DNA of 64,000 nt, taken from NCBI RefSeq assembly GCF_002157205.1, contig NZ_CP021358.1, positions 2,108,001 to 2,172,000 of the forward strand, given 5' to 3'. Within the stretch, counting starts at the first letter, position 1, and every line of letters begins with the position of its first letter. The position numbers were made by a program, and so were the translations under genes. Below are positions 1-9,274 of this stretch, piece after piece. The notes beneath the pieces are model-generated. The model made no database searches. It was not told where the DNA came from and saw nothing but the letters and a program-made list of their open reading frames with translations. The stretch comes from Kushneria marisflavi. GTDB lineage: Bacteria > Pseudomonadota > Gammaproteobacteria > Pseudomonadales > Halomonadaceae.

Positions 1-961
1 TGACCACACTGGCCAGAAAGATGATGGCTGCAATGGGGTAGTCGCCGTGATCGATCAGCAGCAGTACGCCGCCAATGACGGTCTGGGTGGTCGTGTCATT
101 GAGACTCGAGACGGTCATGATCGGCAACACCATGGCCGGAATGTAGAGCAGTACCGAAACCACCAGCAGTGCCAGAGTCTTCTGCACGCTGTGGCGTCGG
201 CGCATGTGCAGTTTCTCGCCGCAGCGGCGGCAGTAGCACGCCCGGTGATGATGGTAGTCGTTGACCGTGCCACAGACCGGGCATCCCACCAGCTTCTGTG
301 CCTGCGCGGTTTTTCCGGTGCGCGCATGTTCCGGCGGTGGCGGCTCCGGGGCCATGACACTCCAGAGCCAGTCGCGATCCACGCTGCGCGAGATCAGTAG
401 CATCAGGACCACGAACAGGCAAAAGGCCCAGAAGGAAACGCCAAAGCCGATGCTGGCCAGTGACAGGATCTTGACCAGGCTGACCAGCACGCCGATCAGG
501 AACACATCCGCCATCATCCAGTGTTCAATGTGGCGCAGGGTGCGCAGCATCAGCATGCCACGAGGCGGGCGATGGCCCAGCAACAGGGCACCATGGAGGA
601 TGATCACCATGCCCAGATAGAGCATCGGCAGCAGCAACAGCACCATCCACAGCACCACGGCCAGCACGGTGTAGTTGCCGGTCGACAGGATCGTCATGGC
701 ATCGGTCAGACTGATGGCGCGCTCGAACCCGCGGGCAGAAAAGGAGATGAACGGAAAGGCCAGCGAGGTGACCAGGGCCACCACGGCGGCAATTGCCAGC
801 GCCAGCGCATGCTGGGCCGGGGCACGCTTTCGCGTCATCAGCTCATGCTGGCAGCGCGGGCAGCGGGCGCTTTCCGAGCACGCCAGCGGCGGCACGATAC
901 TGACGAGATCGCATTCATGGCAGACCCGCAGGGGCCGCGAAGGCTCAGATAACGTGGTGAT
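1..961 (-). CDS. pqiA: PqiA-family inner-membrane protein, 3' end outside window
   Basis: Translating the reverse strand gives about 320 residues of a PqiA (paraquat-inducible protein A) protein with no stop before the left edge. Two halves are visible. Each begins with a zinc-ribbon-like pair of CxxC motifs (CHEC and CPRC near residues 14-36; CPVC and CRRC near 215-240) followed by hydrophobic segments. PqiA is an inner-membrane partner of the MCE protein PqiB in envelope lipid transport. That role is family knowledge; pqiB would lie left of the window. No ATG, GTG or TTG lies between the upstream in-frame stop and the first zinc ribbon. The best placed start is an ATC at 959-961, six bases after a GGAG core at 968-971. 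CTG or ATT codons just upstream are alternatives. Confidence 0.85.
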   Translation of the reverse strand, partial: MTTLSEPSRPLRVCHECDLVSIVPPLACSESARCPRCQHELMTRKRAPAQHALALAIAAVVALVTSLAFPFISFSARGFERAISLTDAMTILSTGNYTVLAVVLWMVLLLLPMLYLGMVIILHGALLLGHRPPRGMLMLRTLRHIEHWMMADVFLIGVLVSLVKILSLASIGFGVSFWAFCLFVVLMLLISRSVDRDWLWSVMAPEPPPPEHARTGKTAQAQKLVGCPVCGTVNDYHHHRACYCRRCGEKLHMRRRHSVQKTLALLVVSVLLYIPAMVLPIMTVSSLNDTTTQTVIGGVLLLIDHGDYPIAAIIFLASVV

Positions 962-1203
962 GGTTCTCTCCGAAATCAGCCCGGGTCAATTCCGTTCAGG
1001 ACAGATGGATGATATCGGCCAGGGCGGGGCCGACAGTATTAATACCTTCAGACTATAGCCTGGCATGGCGTTCAGGCGCTGTCGCATGTCTCGAGCGTTT
1101 CTGCCCTCGGTGACGCCTCGGGGCCTGTAAACATTCATCATGGTACGTAAATAGCATCGACGGCCAGTGACGGCAAGCCGTCATGTGGCCGGCAAGGAAC
1201 GCG

Positions 1204-2943
1204 TCAGTTCAAGTCGTTGCTCGGCTGATGCCAGAGCCGGTAATAGGCGCCCTCGGGATTGTCGAGCAGCTGTCCGGGTGCGCCATGTTCGATGATCTGC
1301 CCGGCCTGCATGACGACCACCTCATCGGCTCTGGCGATGGTTGAAAGCCGGTGGGCGACCACCACCATGGTGACCCGCCCCTTGAGACCGGCCAGTGCCC
1401 GATTAAGGCGCGATTCGGTCAGGCTGTCGACGCTGGCGGTGGCCTCATCGAGCAGTAGAATACGTGGCTGACGCAGCAACGCCCGAGCGAGCGCCAGCAG
1501 CTGGCGCTCGCCGGTGGACAGGGTCAGGCCCCGCTCGCCCAGAGGCGTGTCGAGCCCGTCGGGCAGACGGTCGATCAGCTCGCGCAACTGCGCTTCATCA
1601 AGGGCGCGCGCCATGCTGGCTTCATCGGCCTCAAGTCCCATCAGCAGATTGTCTCTGAGTGTGGTCGAGCGAATGAAGGGCTCCTGCGGAACGCTGGCCA
1701 TCACCGTGTTGATCACCGACGGTGAGAGCGTCTCGATGGGACGGCCATCGAGCAGCAGACGGCCTTTGGTGACCGGCTGCAGTCCGCCCAGCAGATCCAG
1801 CAGCGTCGACTTGCCGCTGCCGGTATGGCCGACCAGCCCGATAAAGCGACCTTCGGGAATGTCGAGGGTGACGTCATCAAGCGTGTTGTGATCGGCACCG
1901 TGATGGCGAAACGCCAGTGTCTCAAGTCGATAGTCGGCTGACTCGATTGCCCGGTTATCGTCGCCGGCGGCCGCCTGCGGTCGGTCCAGCAAGGAGAGTA
2001 GCCGCGTGCCGGCCACGCCTGCCTGCTGAAAGATGTTAAAGCGCTGGGTGATTTCGATCAGCGGCTCGGAGACGCGCCCCAGCCAGGTCACGAAGGCGTA
2101 GAGCACGCCGATTTCTGCCCCGCCCACCAGACTGTCGACGCCATAACCGATTAAAAGCGCCGCCAGAATGATCACGCCCACCAGATCCAGCGCCGAGCGC
2201 AGCAACAGCGCTGAAATGCGGATGGTATGCAGCCGGGCGTGATACTGCGCCACGTTGAGATCGTGATAGCGCGCTCGAAAGCGTTCGGTCTGGTTGAAGG
2301 CTTGCAGCACGCTCATGCCGCCGATTGCCTCGTTGATGCGCGCATTCTGTCCGGCGCGCAGGCGGCGAACCTCTACGGCTGCCGGGCCGCTGGCGCGCTG
2401 ATAGCCCCAGATGATCACGGCGGCGACCGGAATCAGGGTGGCGGCAATCAGCATCAGCTTCACATCCATCAGCGCCATGGCGATCAGGATGCCGATCAAC
2501 AGCATCAGATTCTGCAATACGGTAGCCAGAAACTCGACGTAGAGCTCGCGCAGGTCATCGGTGTCGTTGGTTACCCGCGCCACCATTTCGCCGGTGGGCG
2601 TGGCGTCGTGGACGTGCTGGGGGAGATGCATGACGTGGCGAAAGACGCGTCGGCGCAGGGCATGCACGGCGTCGAGTGCAATGCGGGCAAAATAGAGCGT
2701 CTGCAGATAGCGCCCAAGCGCCGCCAGCCCCTGAGTCGCAACATACAGCGCCAGCAGCAGGGTCAGCGGCTCGACGCGAAGATCCCGCGGTACCAGATAG
2801 GTATCGATATAGTGCTTGGTCAGCCAGGGGCCCATCACATCCATGGCGGTGGCGGTCAGCAGCAGGACAATGGCCAGCAGCAGGCGACGGCGATTGTGCA
2901 TGAGCGGGCGCAGCATTAATGCCAGCAGGCGACGATTGATCAT
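1204..2943 (-). CDS. mdlB: ABC exporter half-transporter, MdlB-like
   Basis: A 579-residue type IV ABC exporter half-subunit: an N-terminal transmembrane domain (about residues 1-310) fused to an ATPase. Walker A (GHTGSGKST) is near residue 370, the signature reads LSTGE near 476, Walker B is LLLDEATASVD with the catalytic Glu present, and the switch His is in AHRLSTI. The ATG at 2943 overlaps the stop of the upstream half-transporter as ATGA, so the two are co-translated and very probably form a heterodimer. A longer frame to 2982 is open, but the overlap start fits better. The substrate is not visible; E. coli MdlAB-type pumps are linked to drug or lipid-like export. Confidence 0.88.
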   Translation of the reverse strand: MINRRLLALMLRPLMHNRRRLLLAIVLLLTATAMDVMGPWLTKHYIDTYLVPRDLRVEPLTLLLALYVATQGLAALGRYLQTLYFARIALDAVHALRRRVFRHVMHLPQHVHDATPTGEMVARVTNDTDDLRELYVEFLATVLQNLMLLIGILIAMALMDVKLMLIAATLIPVAAVIIWGYQRASGPAAVEVRRLRAGQNARINEAIGGMSVLQAFNQTERFRARYHDLNVAQYHARLHTIRISALLLRSALDLVGVIILAALLIGYGVDSLVGGAEIGVLYAFVTWLGRVSEPLIEITQRFNIFQQAGVAGTRLLSLLDRPQAAAGDDNRAIESADYRLETLAFRHHGADHNTLDDVTLDIPEGRFIGLVGHTGSGKSTLLDLLGGLQPVTKGRLLLDGRPIETLSPSVINTVMASVPQEPFIRSTTLRDNLLMGLEADEASMARALDEAQLRELIDRLPDGLDTPLGERGLTLSTGERQLLALARALLRQPRILLLDEATASVDSLTESRLNRALAGLKGRVTMVVVAHRLSTIARADEVVVMQAGQIIEHGAPGQLLDNPEGAYYRLWHQPSNDLN

Positions 2944-4679
2944 GACGGCGTCTTCGTCGCGCGCATCTGCTGCTCCTGCCACAGCCGGGCGTAGTGCCCG
3001 TCTTGAGCCAGCAGTGCCTCGTGACGCCCCTGTTCGACCGCGCGGCCCTGATCCAGCACCACGATATGATCGGCGTGACGCACGGCCGACAGCCTGTGGC
3101 TCACGATCAGACAGGTGCGTTCGCGCTCCGCTTCCAGCGTGGTCAAAAGCTGCTGCTCGGTGGTCTGATCCACCGCCGAGAGCGTGTCATCCAGCAGCAG
3201 GATGGGGGCCGGGGAGAGCAGGGCGCGTGCCAGCGCCACCCGCTGACGCTGGCCGCCGGAGAGCGTCACGCCCCGTTCGCCGATACGAGTCTCGAGCCCA
3301 TCGGGCAGACGTTCCAGATCCGGCCCGAAGGCGGCTGCCGACAGGGCGGCCCGAATCTCCTCGTCGCTGGCGTGGGGCACGCCCAGTGCCACATTTTCCC
3401 CCAGCGTTGCCGCAAAGAGGTACGGGTCCTGGGGCACATAGGCATACATCGCGCGCAGTGCGTCGAGCTGATAGTCACTCAGGGCCTGCTCGCCCAGGGT
3501 AAGTGTGCCATGTGTCAGCGGATACTGGCGCAGCAGCAGACGGATCAGGGTCGATTTGCCGCTGCCGGTAGCGCCGACGATCCCGACACTGTCGCCCGGG
3601 GCAATGGTGATATCCAGATCAAAAAGCGCCGGCGTGTTCGCCAGCGGATAGGTAAAGGTCTCGATATTGATGTGAAGCGCGGGAGAGGAGACCCGGGTCT
3701 GCGTACCTTCATCGCTGATGGTTTCGCGCTCATGGAAGAATTCGGTCAGCCGCCTCGCCGCCGCCTCGCCGCGCTGAAGGATATTGAGACACCAGCCCAG
3801 TGCGAACATCGGCCAGATCAGCTGGACCAGATACAGCGTAAAGCTGGTCAGTTCGCCCAGCGTGATCGCTCCGTCCAGATAGCGCCAGCTGCCGGCAACG
3901 ATGGTGGCCAGCGTCGCGCTGCCCAGCGCCATAAACACCACCGGGTCGTAGCGTGCCTCCATGCGCTGCACCTGATAGTTGGCCCGGGCGTGTGCCTCGG
4001 CTCGTCGGTCAAAGTCTTCAATCTCGTCTTCGATCATCGAGTGCTGGCGCAGCAGCCGCAGTCCGGCAATCGCTTCCTGGGTGCGGTCGTTGAGCGCGGA
4101 AAAACATTCAAGCGACTGGCCGAAATAGCCCTGCACCCGGCTGGCCACCCGATAAAAGCCCCAGGCCATGAAGGGGAAGGGAATCAGCGCGATCAGCGCC
4201 AGCGGGGCGTCGATCACGAACATCATCATCGACAGCACCAGTGCAAGCGTCAGCGCGCCGTCGACACTGGAAAGCACCCCTTCACCGGCAGCCACTTCTA
4301 CGGCATCGATGTCCTGCGTCGAGCGTGCCAGCAGATCACCACTGCGCCGCTGCTGGAAAAAGCCCGGGTCCAGCCGGGTCAGCTTTTCATAGAAGCGGTC
4401 ACGCAGGGCCACGCCCAGCTGATAGGAGGCGCCAAAGAGCAGCATGCGCCACACATAACGCAGGCCATACATGGCCAGTGCCACCGCCACCAGTACGGCG
4501 GCACTGCGCCAGAGCCCGGGCATGCCGATGCGTCCCTCATTGAGGTCATCAATGATGCGTCCGGCCCACCAGGGCAGGGCCATGTTAAGCAGGCCCACCG
4601 CCAGCAGTGCCGTAATGGCCAGCAGATAGGCACGGCGATGAGTCGCCAGAAAATCAAGCAGCAGTCGGCGTAGCGCCAT
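2940..4679 (-). CDS. mdlA: ABC exporter half-transporter, MdlA-like, degenerate ATP site
   Basis: The partner of the downstream MdlB-like subunit, 579 residues, with the same membrane-domain plus ATPase layout. Walker A is GATGSGKST near residue 370 and the signature LSGGQ is perfect near 473. Walker B reads LLLDDTLSAVD: the catalytic Glu is replaced by Asp. In heterodimeric exporters this asymmetry leaves one consensus and one degenerate ATP site. Here the degenerate Walker B of this subunit would pair with the imperfect LSTGE signature of its partner. The frame is open to 4763, but ATG at 4679 (MALRRLLLDF) matches the usual N-terminus. It is the first gene of a two-gene operon. Confidence 0.88.
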   Translation of the reverse strand: MALRRLLLDFLATHRRAYLLAITALLAVGLLNMALPWWAGRIIDDLNEGRIGMPGLWRSAAVLVAVALAMYGLRYVWRMLLFGASYQLGVALRDRFYEKLTRLDPGFFQQRRSGDLLARSTQDIDAVEVAAGEGVLSSVDGALTLALVLSMMMFVIDAPLALIALIPFPFMAWGFYRVASRVQGYFGQSLECFSALNDRTQEAIAGLRLLRQHSMIEDEIEDFDRRAEAHARANYQVQRMEARYDPVVFMALGSATLATIVAGSWRYLDGAITLGELTSFTLYLVQLIWPMFALGWCLNILQRGEAAARRLTEFFHERETISDEGTQTRVSSPALHINIETFTYPLANTPALFDLDITIAPGDSVGIVGATGSGKSTLIRLLLRQYPLTHGTLTLGEQALSDYQLDALRAMYAYVPQDPYLFAATLGENVALGVPHASDEEIRAALSAAAFGPDLERLPDGLETRIGERGVTLSGGQRQRVALARALLSPAPILLLDDTLSAVDQTTEQQLLTTLEAERERTCLIVSHRLSAVRHADHIVVLDQGRAVEQGRHEALLAQDGHYARLWQEQQMRATKTPS

Positions 4680-4844
4680 GGATTTGAATCGAATCAGAAG
4701 GGTGAACGGGATGAGGTAAAAGGCCAGTGTAACAAAGGGCGGTGTCTTCAGGCGGCCCCACAATGCATCGTGATCAGGAATTCACGTTGTCCGGCCTGTC
4801 GACGATGATTAGGCTATGACGCTTAACATCATGAGGATAGCGTC

Positions 4845-5738
4845 TTGTCGAAGACGATGAAACTTGCATGGGGCAGCCTGCTGGTGGGCTTTGCCGTGCT
4901 CGGACTCAAGACTCTGGCCTATGCGCTGACCGGTTCGGTGGCCCTGCTGTCGGACGCGCTCGAGAGCATGGTCAACGTGGTGACGGCCGTGGCGGCGCTG
5001 ATCGCCATTCGGGTGGCCGCCATGCCGGCCGACGACAACCACCCCTACGGCCATCACAAGGCGGAATTCTTCAGCGCTGTGCTGGAAGGCGTGATGATCA
5101 TCATCGCCGCCCTTTTGATCCTGCGCGAGGCCTTCACCGGCATCATGGACCCGCAGCCGCTTGAGCTGCCGCTGATGGGCATTGTCATCAGTCTGGTCGC
5201 CACCCTGATCAATGCCGTCTGGTCGCGCGCGCTGATTCGCGTCGGCCGGCGCGAGCGCTCGCCGGCGCTGGTGGCTGATGGCCGACACCTCTTTACCGAT
5301 GTGGTGACCTCGGCCGGCGTTGTCGTGGGGGTGGTGCTGGCCATGACGACCGGCTGGTGGATACTCGACCCGCTGGTAGCGATCATCGTGGCCATTAACA
5401 TTCTCTGGTCGGGCGCCAAGGTGATCCGTGAATCCTTGAGCGGATTAATGGATGAAGCCGTCCCACCCGATACCCTGGAGCTGATTCACCACGTCATCGC
5501 CGTGACCGGGGAGGGCGCCGTCGAGGCGCACGACGTGCGCACCCGCCATGCCGGGCGCGCCACGTTTGTTGATTTTCACCTCGTGGTCCCCGGCGAGACC
5601 ACGGTGTTTCATGCTCATGAGATCTGTGACCGTATCGAGGCCGGGCTTCGCCAGGCGCTGGGCGAGGTGCGCATCACCATCCACGTCGAGCCTGAGCACA
5701 AGGCCGAGCACAAGGCCGCCGACATTGTTTTCGACTGA
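4845..5738 (+). CDS. Cation diffusion facilitator (CDF) metal efflux transporter
   Basis: A 297-residue CDF-family inner-membrane protein, expected to export divalent metals (Zn, Fe, Mn or similar) by proton antiport. The TM5 metal site HLFTD (in DGRHLFTDVVTS) is intact. The TM2 site reads SDALESMVN rather than the DxxxD of FieF, with Glu and Ser in place of the second Asp, so metal preference may differ. A cytoplasmic ferredoxin-like domain follows. The C-terminus carries a small direct repeat (GAGCACAAGGCC twice, 5693-5716) encoding EHKAEHKA, a possible extra His/Glu metal patch. The start is the TTG at 4845: GAGGA at 4833-4837 lies 7 bases upstream, whereas the ATG at 4857 is too far from it. 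Confidence 0.88.
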   Translation: MSKTMKLAWGSLLVGFAVLGLKTLAYALTGSVALLSDALESMVNVVTAVAALIAIRVAAMPADDNHPYGHHKAEFFSAVLEGVMIIIAALLILREAFTGIMDPQPLELPLMGIVISLVATLINAVWSRALIRVGRRERSPALVADGRHLFTDVVTSAGVVVGVVLAMTTGWWILDPLVAIIVAINILWSGAKVIRESLSGLMDEAVPPDTLELIHHVIAVTGEGAVEAHDVRTRHAGRATFVDFHLVVPGETTVFHAHEICDRIEAGLRQALGEVRITIHVEPEHKAEHKAADIVFD

Positions 5739-5772
5739 CGGTTCTTGACTGACGGCGCATCGCCCTGCCGGC

Positions 5773-6834
5773 CTAGGGCACGCGGTTCAGCCACGTTTCA
5801 CTTTGAAACTTCGACTCGGCCAGCGCCTGCGCGGCGCTCAGTTCCTCGGGGCGCACATCGTCAGGGGTCAGCGTAAAACGCTCGCCAAAGGAAGCCGCCA
5901 TGCGCTCGATGATGGTCTCGCGTGACAGGCCGGTCTGACTTCGCAGCGGATCGACCCGCTTGCCGGCGCTGGCAATGCCCTTGTCTGAAAGCTTCTCGCG
6001 GCCGATGCGCAGCACCTTCATCATGCGCTCGGCATCGATGTCATAGGCCATGGTGACATGATGCAGCACCGCGCCGTTCAGGCGCTTTTGCGCGGCACCG
6101 GCCAGTTTGCCGCCCTCGGAGGTGATGTCGTTGATCGGCACATACCAGGCGCGGATGCCCATGTCGCCCAGCGCCTGAATCACCCACTCGTCGAGAAAGG
6201 CGTAGCTTTCAACGAATGACAGCCCCTCGACCAGCGTTTCCGGTACGACCAGCGACCAGGTGATGGTGTTGCCCGGCTCGACAAACATGGCCCCGCCCCC
6301 GCTGATGCGGCGCACCACCTCAATGTCGAGCGCTCGGGCAGCGTCCATGTCGACCTCGTTGGACAGCGACTGAAAGCTGCCGATGATCACGGCCGGCCGG
6401 TCCCACTCCCAGACGCGCAGCGTGGGCCCGCGTCGGCCTTCGGCGACTTCCCGCGTCAGCACTTCATCGAGGGCCATGTGCAGTGCGGGGGATTCCGGTG
6501 TGCGATGAATCAGGCCGAAGGTATGTTCGCGCCAGTCGGAGGCCCCGGCCAGCGCCCGGCGAATGACGGTGGCTATGGCAGGAACTGACAGGCCCACCAT
6601 GACGGTGCCCTCCGGCAGCGCCTGCTGTATCCGTTCGGTCAGATCAGCCGTGCTCAGGGCGATGCTGGCGCCGGTCAGGGCCTGATTGATGGCGTCGAGA
6701 GCGTCATCGGGCTCAAGGAAGAAGTCTCCCGACAAACGCACCGAGGAGAGCCGTCCCTCGTCGAGGGTAAGGTCGGCCACCAGCAGCTTGCCGCCGGGGA
6801 CCTTGTATTCGCCGTGGCGTGAGTCTTCGACCAT
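5773..6834 (-). CDS. lplA: Lipoate-protein ligase with N-terminal accessory domain
   Basis: A 353-residue lipoate/biotin ligase-fold enzyme that would attach lipoate to E2 and H-protein domains in the cytoplasm. The catalytic domain starts near residue 105. It has the binding-loop motif RRISGGGAMF and the lysine motif SEGGKLAG, both expected for active LplA. The first 95 or so residues (GKLLVADLTLDEGRLSSVRL and onward) resemble the small accessory domain that sits at the C-terminus of E. coli LplA and is a separate protein (LplB) in Thermoplasma. Here it is fused in front. An alternative is an octanoyl/lipoyl transferase of the same fold. It stands alone between convergent and divergent neighbours. 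Confidence 0.82.
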   Translation of the reverse strand: MVEDSRHGEYKVPGGKLLVADLTLDEGRLSSVRLSGDFFLEPDDALDAINQALTGASIALSTADLTERIQQALPEGTVMVGLSVPAIATVIRRALAGASDWREHTFGLIHRTPESPALHMALDEVLTREVAEGRRGPTLRVWEWDRPAVIIGSFQSLSNEVDMDAARALDIEVVRRISGGGAMFVEPGNTITWSLVVPETLVEGLSFVESYAFLDEWVIQALGDMGIRAWYVPINDITSEGGKLAGAAQKRLNGAVLHHVTMAYDIDAERMMKVLRIGREKLSDKGIASAGKRVDPLRSQTGLSRETIIERMAASFGERFTLTPDDVRPEELSAAQALAESKFQSETWLNRVP

Positions 6835-7003
6835 AGTCTAAAATCCCGGTCCGATTTAAGGTTTCGGCAGTATAGACGGTCACGGTTCGTGGGCCGCTAT
6901 CGCTGGATTCGATCCCCTGTTTCACACACGATGCCCCATGGCACGGCCTCTTTCAGAGCGCGTGCGATGAGTATTGGCTTTTTACTTTAACGTGCGAGGC
7001 GTC

Positions 7004-8173
7004 ATGGTTCGTCATACCCATCCCCTGCTTGTTCTTCTGGCACTGGCGACCGGTGGCTTTGCCATTGGCACGACCGAATTTGCCACCATGAGTCTGCTGC
7101 CCTTTATTCAGCACGACATGCAGATCGACCCGTCGACGGCCAGTCATATCATCAGCGCCTACGCGCTGGGGGTGGTGATCGGTGCGCCGGTCATTACGGT
7201 GCTGGCGGCGCGTATTGATCGCAAATGGCTGCTTTTGATTCTCATGGCCCTGTTTGCGCTCGGCAATGGCCTGAGCGCGCTGGCTTCAAGCTACGGCTCG
7301 CTGGTGCTGTTCCGGTTTTTCAGCGGTCTGCCGCACGGCGCCTACTTCGGACTGGCCGCACTGATGGCGGCGTCGGTCGTGACCAGCGGCAAGCGCACGC
7401 GCGCGGTGGGCATGGTGATGCTGGGGCTGACGGTGGCCACCATCGTTGGCGTGCCGATGGCCACCTGGCTGGGCAATGCCGTGGGCTGGCGCTGGGGCTA
7501 CTGGCTGGTTACCTTTCTGGCCCTGTTGACGGTGGTCATGATCGCCCTGTTTGCGCCCAAAACGGGGGTGGCCAGCGAGCGCAGTGCGAAAGGAGAGCTG
7601 AGGGCGCTGAAAAACGGGGCCGTGCTGCTGACACTGGCCATTGGCGCCGTCGGGTTTGGCGGCATGTTCTCGGTATATACCTATCTGACCTCGACGCTGG
7701 ACAGCATCACGCAGATGACGTCAGCCACCATTCCGCTGGTGCTGGCCGTTTTCGGTCTGGGCATGACCATCGGCAACATTGTCGTACCGCGCTTTGCCGA
7801 TCGTGCGCTGATGCCTACGGCGGGCGGACTGCTGATCTGGAGCGCGGTGGCGCTTGGCGCCTTCCCGCTGGTGGCGGGCAACCCATGGCTGGTCAGCCTT
7901 GATGTCTTTTGTATCGGTATCGGTGGCGCGCTTGGCACCATCCTGCAGACCCGGCTGATGGATGTGGCCGGCGAGGCGCAGAACATGGCGGCGGCGCTTA
8001 ATCACGTGGCCTTCAACATGGCCAATGCCCTTGGCCCCTGGCTTGCCGGCCTGGCACTGGCGCTGGGCTTTGGCTTTCGCTCAACCGGTGTCGTGGGCGC
8101 GCTGCTGGCGCTGGGGGGGCTTGCCATCTGGAGCCTGGCGCGACGCCATGAGAAGCGTGCGCGCCTGGCCTGA
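7004..8173 (+). CDS. MFS exporter, AraJ/YdhP-like
   Basis: A 389-residue major facilitator of the DHA1 drug/sugar exporter group, with twelve predicted membrane segments. The first segment contains GGFAIGTTEF, characteristic of AraJ/CmlA-like pumps. The motif following TM4 (RFFSGLPHGAYFG) and a basic loop (SGKRTRAVG) are also present. The substrate cannot be told. ATG at 7004 is preferred to the in-frame TTG at 6974 because GAGG at 6996-6999 precedes it and the sequence then begins directly before TM1. It is transcribed towards a PhzF-like gene whose stop lies 13 bases away. Confidence 0.85.
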   Translation: MVRHTHPLLVLLALATGGFAIGTTEFATMSLLPFIQHDMQIDPSTASHIISAYALGVVIGAPVITVLAARIDRKWLLLILMALFALGNGLSALASSYGSLVLFRFFSGLPHGAYFGLAALMAASVVTSGKRTRAVGMVMLGLTVATIVGVPMATWLGNAVGWRWGYWLVTFLALLTVVMIALFAPKTGVASERSAKGELRALKNGAVLLTLAIGAVGFGGMFSVYTYLTSTLDSITQMTSATIPLVLAVFGLGMTIGNIVVPRFADRALMPTAGGLLIWSAVALGAFPLVAGNPWLVSLDVFCIGIGGALGTILQTRLMDVAGEAQNMAAALNHVAFNMANALGPWLAGLALALGFGFRSTGVVGALLALGGLAIWSLARRHEKRARLA

Positions 8174-8185
8174 GTACTGGCGCTG

Positions 8186-9082
8186 CTAGAGGCGAAGCCG
8201 CCCTTCGCCAATGACCACGGCCGTTCCGCCCACGTGAATGGCCGTGATCTGCCGGTCGGTTTTTTCGACCAGTACCGCGATACGGCTGGGGCGGCCCATC
8301 TCGATTCCCTGCTCGATCGTATATTCCAGCGTCCCGGTCTCTGATGACTGCTGTGCCAGATAACCCGCCAGCGGTGCGGCCGCGCTGCCGGTGGCCGGGT
8401 CCTCCACTACCTGATCCGTAATGCGCAGCTTGCGTGTTCTGATGCGGCCTGCCCCTTCCTCGACGTAGAGATAGACATTGGCGCCGTGCTCGCCCTTCAG
8501 GGTTTCCGGCAGCAGGGCAGGGTTGGCGTGAACCTCGGCCAGGGCGGCAGTGCTGGACAGTCTGATCAGATGAAAGGGCGAACTGCAGGTCGAGCCGATC
8601 AACGGCGCTTCAACCAGCGCCTCCGATGCCAGCCCCAGAAGGGCTGCGGCGTCCTGACGCGACAGCGGGCTCGGGGCTACGCTCAGAGGGTTGGGCGCAC
8701 TGAGCCAGGCATGCGCACCGTCAAAGCGAATGGGCACCTCACCGGCTGGCTCGCGCAGGATCAGCGGCGTCTGATCGTCATGCCAGCCGATCTCGCGCAA
8801 CAGCCACGCCGCACCGATGGTGGGATGACCTGCAAAGGGCAGCTCCTGATGCGGCGTAAAGATGCGCACGTCAAATACCCCCGGCATGGCGGTTGCGGTC
8901 ATGAACGCCGTCTCCGACAGATTGAGCTCGCGTGCCATGCGCTGCATGGCACGCGCATTCAGGGCGCCGGCTTCGGGAAACACGGCCAGCGGATTGCCCT
9001 GAAAGGGCTGGTCGGTGAACACATCCAGCAACATATAGTCGAGAACGGATTCCCGCGGATCGATCACGCTATCAAGCGGCAT
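8186..9082 (-). CDS. PhzF-family isomerase-like protein
   Basis: A 298-residue member of the PhzF / YddE epimerase-fold family (relatives of diaminopimelate epimerase). Characteristic stretches are DVFTDQPFQGNPLAVF at the N-terminus, LSETAF with the conserved Glu (near residue 56) that acts as the general base in PhzF, FAGHPTIGAAW, and EDPATGSAAAPLAGYL near the C-terminus. No phenazine genes are nearby, so only a general isomerase role can be inferred. AGGAAA lies eight bases before the ATG. It reads away from the formate/nitrite channel gene. Confidence 0.85.
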   Translation of the reverse strand: MPLDSVIDPRESVLDYMLLDVFTDQPFQGNPLAVFPEAGALNARAMQRMARELNLSETAFMTATAMPGVFDVRIFTPHQELPFAGHPTIGAAWLLREIGWHDDQTPLILREPAGEVPIRFDGAHAWLSAPNPLSVAPSPLSRQDAAALLGLASEALVEAPLIGSTCSSPFHLIRLSSTAALAEVHANPALLPETLKGEHGANVYLYVEEGAGRIRTRKLRITDQVVEDPATGSAAAPLAGYLAQQSSETGTLEYTIEQGIEMGRPSRIAVLVEKTDRQITAIHVGGTAVVIGEGRLRL

Positions 9083-9274
9083 GGCAGCTTTTCCTGCTCA
9101 AGGATTGAGTCATTTAGATAAGTTACAAAATGTTTCCGTACTTGTGAGGCCATGCTACCCTGCGGCGTATCACCGCATTATCTTAAGTTTAAACCAGGTT
9201 TTGCAGCGGTCTTCCATCGGCCCGGCCCATTGTTCGGCGCCCCTGTTATGGCATCGCTTTCAGTCGAGAACACC

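Noticed and set aside
2994..4673. 559-codon plus-strand frame opposite the MdlA-like gene.
   Set aside because: Antisense shadow; composition rich in His, Gln and Arg with no recognisable fold, while the opposite strand has a perfect ABC exporter.
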